Assembly (NCBI GenBank): GCA_041752395.1
Contig: JBGSWN010000191.1
Location: 1-64,000, forward strand
Direction: 5' to 3'
Length of the DNA stretch: 64,000 nt
DNA from: UBA6168 sp041752395
GTDB taxonomy: Bacteria > Bacteroidota > Bacteroidia > Chitinophagales > Saprospiraceae
Shown here: positions 59,817-64,000 of the stretch, one piece after another
How the letters are laid out: the number at the start of each line of letters is the position of its first letter
How positions within the stretch are numbered: the first letter of the stretch is position 1
Notes under the pieces: model-generated
Databases searched by the model: none
The model's input: only the letters and a program-made list of their open reading frames with translations
Told to the model about the DNA's origin: nothing
Translations under genes and position numbers: made by a program

Positions 59817-61220
59817 TCACTTCACCGGAAAACACACCGTAAAAGTCGTCTTACCTGGCACCGAGTCCACCTCGATATTGCCCTTGTGGTGGTCAACGAT
59901 GCGGTGCACGACTTCCAACCCGAGGCCAGTGCCTTTGCCGATGTCTTTGGTGGTGAAAAACGGGTCGAAAATTTTATCCACCACCTCGGCGGGAATGCCG
60001 GGGCCGTTGTCGGTGATTTCCACGAAGACCCGGTCCCGTTTGTCGTAGGTTTTTATTTTTAAAACACCACCTTCGTTCATAGCGTCGATGGCGTTGTCGA
60101 GGATGTTCGTCCAGACCTGGTTCAACTCACCGGGGAAGGCCAATATTTTCGGCAAGTTTTCCCCAAAATCCTTCTGCACTTCGATGCTTTTGTTCTTCAA
60201 CTGGTGCTTCAAAATCGTCAGCGTGTTGGCGATACCCTCCTGAATATCAATCAGTTCGCCGTCCTTCGCCCGGTCCATGTGCGTGTAGGATTTGATGGAT
60301 TTTATCAGACTGGCGATGCGGCCCGATGCCTCCCGGATTTCACCGACCAATTGCTCCATGCTCAGCGTACTTTCCAGCCATGGCAGGATGCCGTCCATGT
60401 GCTGGCCGTTCACGATGTCGTGAATTTTGTCGAGGTCGTCCTCCGTCATGCCGAACTCGACGAAGGTTTCGGCCAGCACTTCGGCGTTGTCCACGTTGCG
60501 GTCTTCGAGCCAGTCGAGCAGGTCGTCCTTCATGGACTCCCGCTGCATCAGCGTGAGGTCGGGGCGTTTGACGCCGATTTTTGAAAACAAAATGGCATTC
60601 ACCTCGTCGGTCTGCTCAGACGTGAGGCGCATGGAAACGACCCGCTTGAAGCGCTCCGGTGTCTGGTGCGTGCGGCTGTACAGTTCCTCCACGTTGCGGA
60701 CGATGGAGGAGGCGGGGTTGTTCAGTTCGTGCGCCAGCCCGGCGGAGAGCTTGCCGAGCGACATCAGTTTTTCATTCTGCAAACGGATGTGCGTGAAGTC
60801 CCGGATGCGATTGGACATCTGTGCGACGAGGTTTTGCGTCATTTCGTAGCTCACACCGACCATTTCGACGAAATGTTTTTTGTGCAATTCCAGCACGTAA
60901 GTATCCCGCAGGGCCGTGCCCTGTGCGGTCGCCTCTTTCATCCTCGAAAACGGCAGCAGGCCGGTAATGTAGCCAGTACCCCAGGTGCCAAGTTCCCTGA
61001 ACTCATTGCCTTGCTGGAGGCGGGTGATGTACTCGCCGTCCACGATGACCTGCATGTGTTCTACCGGTTTGTGCGGGTAAAACAGGTTTTCACCTTCCTT
61101 GTACACCCCATACTCGGAGCGTTCGACGAGCCATTCGAGGTCGCTGTCCGGCAGGTTCTGGAAGGCTTCGAAATGGCGGATTTTATCAATCAGTGCTGGC
61201 GTTTTTTCTATTTGGTGCAT
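59817..61220 (-). CDS. Hybrid cNMP-binding/PAS-less sensor histidine kinase
   Basis: A 467-residue protein, start at ATG 61220 (MHQIEKTPALIDKIRHFEA). Residues ~15-135 form a cyclic-nucleotide-binding-like domain (LVERSEYGVYKEGENLFYPH). A helix with LGKLSAGLAHELNNPASSIV carries the phospho-His (HisKA), and the ATPase shows NILDNAIDAMNEGG, ITDNGPGIP and KGTGLGLEVVHRIVDHHKGN. It should phosphorylate the receiver domain of the TrxR-like protein. No transmembrane helix is seen, so sensing is intracellular. Confidence 0.9.
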   Translation of the reverse strand: MHQIEKTPALIDKIRHFEAFQNLPDSDLEWLVERSEYGVYKEGENLFYPHKPVEHMQVIVDGEYITRLQQGNEFRELGTWGTGYITGLLPFSRMKEATAQGTALRDTYVLELHKKHFVEMVGVSYEMTQNLVAQMSNRIRDFTHIRLQNEKLMSLGKLSAGLAHELNNPASSIVRNVEELYSRTHQTPERFKRVVSMRLTSEQTDEVNAILFSKIGVKRPDLTLMQRESMKDDLLDWLEDRNVDNAEVLAETFVEFGMTEDDLDKIHDIVNGQHMDGILPWLESTLSMEQLVGEIREASGRIASLIKSIKSYTHMDRAKDGELIDIQEGIANTLTILKHQLKNKSIEVQKDFGENLPKILAFPGELNQVWTNILDNAIDAMNEGGVLKIKTYDKRDRVFVEITDNGPGIPAEVVDKIFDPFFTTKDIGKGTGLGLEVVHRIVDHHKGNIEVDSVPGKTTFTVCFPVK

Positions 61221-61225
61221 TTTCT

Positions 61226-61337
61226 TGGTTGATAAAAGTTGATAAAAGTTGATAAGGGTTGATGAAAAAAGCATTGATTATCAGCTGTGCAAAACATCAA
61301 CCTTAATCAACCCTATAAACTTCATCAACCCTTTTGT
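61226..61337. repeat. Short direct and inverted TTGATAAAAG repeats
   Basis: Copies of AGTTGATAAAAGTTGATAA (61228-61263) are matched by inverted TTAATCAACCCTATAAACTT copies nearby, forming a weak palindromic tract just upstream of the kinase gene. Function unknown. Confidence 0.5.
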
Positions 61338-61612
61338 CAATATTCCACAAACTTTTCATCGGGATAGCACCAAAGCCAGCGCTCGCCCGGTTCGGCGGAG
61401 GCGATGACGGCGTGGCCCGTGGCATGAAAATGCTTCGTGGCATGGCGGTTCGGGGAAGCGTCGCAGCAATGGGTGCCGCCGCAGGTCTGACAGGTGCGCA
61501 GGTGCACCCAGCGGCTACTGGTTTTGACACATTCGTCGCAGACGTAGGCCTTCGCCGGTTTGATTTCGGTGATGGTTGCGAGGTGGTCGCAGGTGTTGGT
61601 TGTGGTACTCAT
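61337..61612 (-). CDS. UBP-type zinc finger protein
   Basis: A 91-residue protein: CDHLATITEIKPAKAYVCDE, HLRTCQTCGGTHCCDASPNR and HATGHAVIASAEPGERWLWC together make the zf-UBP fold with its eight Cys/His zinc ligands. In bacteria such small domains are frequent neighbours of the receiver-TrxR fusion and the kinase. No ubiquitin system is known, so it may bind a C-terminal peptide or act as a redox-sensitive zinc protein. Confidence 0.92.
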   Translation of the reverse strand: MSTTTNTCDHLATITEIKPAKAYVCDECVKTSSRWVHLRTCQTCGGTHCCDASPNRHATKHFHATGHAVIASAEPGERWLWCYPDEKFVEY

Positions 61613-61646
61613 GCTTTAAAATTTTCAGGTGTATCAATAGGTAGTT

Positions 61647-62618
61647 TTAAACCGCCCGGAACAGCACGTCCGCAAAATATTTCTTTTCGTCAAAAAACCA
61701 TTGCTCCACCTCAAATCCGGCATGTTCGGCCAGCCATTCGATTTCAGGTGGGTCGTATTTTTTCGACAGTTCCATGTCAATGGCCTCCCATTTCCGAAAG
61801 GGAACTTCCAACGCAAGTGCCTCGATATGAACGGTTTGCGCTTGCTCGCTGACGAGGTAACTTTTCGTATCGCCGCTCAGTGGGTTGTAGGTCGGCCAGT
61901 GCCGGAATGCACCCAGGTCGAAGTCAGCGCCCAGTTCCCGGTTGATGCGGCGCAGCAGGTTTAGGTTGAAATCCCTCGTCACGCCCTGGCTGTCGTTGTA
62001 GGCGGCGAGGACGACGGACGGGTCTTTTTTCAGGTCAAAACCCACGAGGAGCAGGTCGTCTGGATGTAGTTTCTGGCGCAATTGCCGGAGGAATTCAGCA
62101 GCCCGCTCCTGGCTCATGTTGCCGATGTTGGAGCCGAGGAACAGCACCAGTTTCCGGCGGTCGGAGAGCCGGTCAATTTCCTGCAAAGCGGAAAAATACT
62201 CGCCTTCCACGGGGGTGACGGGCAGGTCGGGCCATAGTTCGTACAGGGTTTCCCGCAGGTGTTGGAGCACGCTGAGGGAAATGTCAATCGGCAGGTACCG
62301 GAATTCCGCTTTTTCAGCCAAAAACTGGCGGATGAGTACCCGGGTTTTCAGGCCGTCGCCAGCGCCCAGTTCCACCAGGTCGAAGGGCTGACCGTCCAAT
62401 TGGCGGAGGATGTTTTGCCAGTGTTTTTGAAAAATCTCGAACTCGCACCAGGTCAGGTAATACTCCGGCAGGTTCATGATTTTTTGGAACAGCTTGTCAC
62501 CCGCCGCATCATAAAAATAGCGGGAGAGCAGGTATTTCGGGTCGCTGGTCAGGCCCTGCCGCACATCGTCGGCAAAGGCTTGGTTGACTGCAATTTCAGG
62601 TGATAAGGTGGAGGTCAT
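61647..62618 (-). CDS. egtD: L-histidine N-alpha-methyltransferase (ergothioneine synthesis)
   Basis: A 323-residue protein starting MTSTLSPEIAVNQAFADDV; the frame upstream of ATG 62618 overlaps egtB and is noise. ALGDKL-like LFQKIMNLPEYYLTWCEFEI, SAM motif I LVELGAGDGLKTRVLI, FLGSNIGNMSQERAAEFL and the C-terminal ALEVPFRKWEAIDMELSKKY are EgtD hallmarks. It trimethylates histidine to hercynine. The gap to egtB is 20 bases, so they form an operon. Confidence 0.93.
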   Translation of the reverse strand: MTSTLSPEIAVNQAFADDVRQGLTSDPKYLLSRYFYDAAGDKLFQKIMNLPEYYLTWCEFEIFQKHWQNILRQLDGQPFDLVELGAGDGLKTRVLIRQFLAEKAEFRYLPIDISLSVLQHLRETLYELWPDLPVTPVEGEYFSALQEIDRLSDRRKLVLFLGSNIGNMSQERAAEFLRQLRQKLHPDDLLLVGFDLKKDPSVVLAAYNDSQGVTRDFNLNLLRRINRELGADFDLGAFRHWPTYNPLSGDTKSYLVSEQAQTVHIEALALEVPFRKWEAIDMELSKKYDPPEIEWLAEHAGFEVEQWFFDEKKYFADVLFRAV

Positions 62619-62638
62619 TTTTTTGGTTTGATTAAAAA

Positions 62639-63898
62639 CTAAAGGCTTTTCGCCAGTCGGATGCCCGTGAACTGCCAGCGTTTGTCGGTGTGGAAAAAGT
62701 TGCGGTACGTCGCCCGGATGTGCGAACGGGGCGTGGCCACCGAGCCGCCACGCAGTACCATTTGGTTGACCATGAACTTGCCGTTGTACTCGCCCAGCGC
62801 CCCTTTGAACCGGGGGTAGCGAGGGTAGGGCAGGTAGGAGCTCGCCGTCCATTCCCAGGCATCGCCGAAGAGTTGGGTGCCGTTGGCAATGGCAGGGTGA
62901 AACAGCCCTTCCTCGACGAAATTGGCTTCGGCGGGGATGCTGCTGTGCGTCAGTTTGCAGGCGATTTCCCACTCAAATTCGGTGGGCAAGCGCAGCCCTT
63001 TCCAATTGGCGAACGCATCCGCTTCAAAATAGCTGAGGTGTGTGACGGGCAGGTTCGGGTCCAGTTTTTCAAAGCCGTGCAGGGTGTAGTTCCACCATTC
63101 GCCTTCGATTTTGTACCAATAAAGCGGGGCTTTTTCCTCTAGCGTTTTCGCCCATTCCCAGCCCTCCATCAGCCAAAATTCGTGGCGCTGGTAGCCGCCG
63201 TCCTGCATGAATTCGAGGTACTCGCCAGTGGTGACGAGCCGGTCTTGCACCGCAAAATCTTCGAGGAAAACCTGGTGGGCGCTCAGCTCGTTGTCCCAGC
63301 AAAAGCCATCGCCCCGGTGGCCGATTTCGTGGAGGCCATTTTCAAACTCCAGCCAGCCAGCCGGGCGGGTTTCGCCAGCCATGCCAGCCTTTTTTTCACG
63401 GTACATCGGGAACAGCGGATTGTTCCCCAAAATGTATTTCAAATCGGTGACGAGCAGTTCCTGGTGCTGCTGCTCGTGCTGCAACCCAACTTCGAGCGTG
63501 AGCGCAAACTCTTCGTTTTCAAGCAGTTGGCCCTTGGTTTCCAGCAAATTTTCCAAATGTTCGTTCACATGTTTGCGGTAGCGAAAAATATCCGCCACGG
63601 GCGGGCGGGTCATGTTTCCCCGGTTGCTCCGCAATACCCGAGGCCCCTGGCTTTCGTAGTAGCTGTTGAAAAAATAGTTGTAGTCGGGGTTGAAAGGCTG
63701 GTAGTTGCCGGCATATTTCACCAACAGAAAATTTTCAAAAAACCAGGTCGTGTGGCCCAGGTGCCACTTCGGCGGGCTGACGTCCACGATGGGCTGCACG
63801 ACGAAATCTTCAGTTTGGAGGGGGCGGCAGAGGGTTTCGGTTTGGTGGCGGACGGCTGTAAAGCGTTGCCGGAGGTTGGTGGTAGCAGTTGCAATCAT
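62639..63898 (-). CDS. egtB: Hercynine oxygenase EgtB (sulfoxide synthase)
   Basis: A 419-residue protein: a DinB-like domain with metal ligands His (WHLGHTTWFFE, H46/H49) and HEQQHQE (H141, H145), then an FGE-sulfatase-type domain (PAGWLEFENGLHEIG, LRLPTEFEWEIACKL, EWTASSYLPYP, RGGSVATPRSHIRATYRNFF). It joins hercynine to a thiol to give the sulfoxide from which ergothioneine is made. EgtC and a dedicated EgtE lyase are not in the window, as in many bacteria that use gamma-glutamylcysteine-free variants. It is the upstream gene of the operon. Confidence 0.93.
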   Translation of the reverse strand: MIATATTNLRQRFTAVRHQTETLCRPLQTEDFVVQPIVDVSPPKWHLGHTTWFFENFLLVKYAGNYQPFNPDYNYFFNSYYESQGPRVLRSNRGNMTRPPVADIFRYRKHVNEHLENLLETKGQLLENEEFALTLEVGLQHEQQHQELLVTDLKYILGNNPLFPMYREKKAGMAGETRPAGWLEFENGLHEIGHRGDGFCWDNELSAHQVFLEDFAVQDRLVTTGEYLEFMQDGGYQRHEFWLMEGWEWAKTLEEKAPLYWYKIEGEWWNYTLHGFEKLDPNLPVTHLSYFEADAFANWKGLRLPTEFEWEIACKLTHSSIPAEANFVEEGLFHPAIANGTQLFGDAWEWTASSYLPYPRYPRFKGALGEYNGKFMVNQMVLRGGSVATPRSHIRATYRNFFHTDKRWQFTGIRLAKSL

Positions 63899-63931
63899 TG
63901 GAGGGTGATTAAGTTTGGCGAAAAAAACTTC

Positions 63932-63964
63932 CTAAACTACAAATTGGGATTTGAATTGTTCAAA
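63932..63964 (-). promoter_or_regulatory. Weak candidate promoter of egtB-egtD
   Basis: On the minus strand TTTG (63964-63961), 21 bases and TAGTTTAG (63939-63932), one mismatch from TAnnTTTG. The start would be near 63925. Confidence 0.3.
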
Positions 63965-64000
63965 CCCCATTCAAATTGAAACAGGTTTTGGCGAAGCCAG

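Noticed and set aside
62619..62972. Longer N-terminus for EgtD
   Set aside because: It overlaps egtB in another frame and is not conserved-looking; the ATG at 62618 starts the EgtD family.
1..64000. tRNA, rRNA or prophage structural genes
   Set aside because: I searched by eye for the usual sequences and saw none.

Overview
The window looks like a piece of a free-living Bacteroidota chromosome, most like the Saprospiria (Lewinella/Haliscomenobacter type). The evidence is large secreted proteins ending in type IX secretion (Por) sorting domains, TonB receptors of the Bacteroidota outer-membrane type, an ECF sigma/anti-sigma locus, several promoters of the TTTG-N17-21-TAnnTTTG kind, few Shine-Dalgarno sequences and many palindromic intergenic repeats. 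This assignment is an inference from protein character; no rRNA or tRNA gene was seen.

Layout. 1-660: end of a 21-bp tandem repeat tract. 660-3820 (minus): a two-piece ECF sigma factor, an anti-sigma factor whose periplasmic part resembles a glucosaminidase fold, and a secreted glucosaminidase. 4.6-17.4 kb (plus): a defence island built on a type I restriction-modification system. Its order is partial S, HsdM, GxxExxY protein, Fic protein, HsdS, a Shedu-type nuclease, a PLD-type nuclease, HsdR, a YgjP-like metallopeptidase and a coiled-coil/zinc-finger protein. Four ~100-bp hairpin repeats, tandem 15-bp palindromes and a 231-bp nested palindrome are interspersed. 17.4-22.2 kb: a decaying region with a gene remnant, a helical protein, a dead ISNCY-type element and a TonB receptor pseudogene that also carries a 161-bp MITE. 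22.3-25.3 kb: small single genes (DMT transporter, two VOC proteins, DUF1398, a DinB gene broken by one stop codon, DUF1801).

25.4-28.7 kb is the most striking region. A tight operon encodes a geranylgeranyl-reductase-like flavoprotein, a 2[4Fe-4S] ferredoxin, a methyltransferase very like gamma-tocopherol methyltransferase, and a UbiA prenyltransferase with the signatures of homogentisate phytyl/prenyl transferase. Together they suggest synthesis of a tocopherol-like prenylated quinol in an apparently non-photosynthetic bacterium.

29-41.4 kb: an esterase, a giant secreted multicopper oxidase, a giant HYR-like secreted protein, a lipocalin-like lipoprotein and an alpha-helical protein. 41.4-43.5 kb (minus): a Septu-like ATPase/HNH pair co-transcribed with a DUF2256 zinc-ribbon protein. 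43.6-46.8 kb: a light-associated cluster with a TspO-like membrane protein, DUF2805, an FeS cryptochrome/photolyase and a DUF429 protein. 46.8-56.4 kb: TonB receptor, dienelactone-hydrolase-like protein, GTP cyclohydrolase I, a PadR/ABC permease pair, a Kazal lipoprotein and a spheroidene-monooxygenase-like protein.

56.3-64 kb (minus): a 2H phosphoesterase and bestrophin. Next comes a signalling module of histidine kinase, response regulator fused to a thioredoxin-reductase-like domain lacking its redox CxxC, and UBP zinc finger. The ergothioneine genes egtB and egtD follow. Themes are phage defence and antioxidant chemistry (tocopherol-like quinol, ergothioneine, carotenoid oxygenase, FeS photolyase, TrxR-like signalling).
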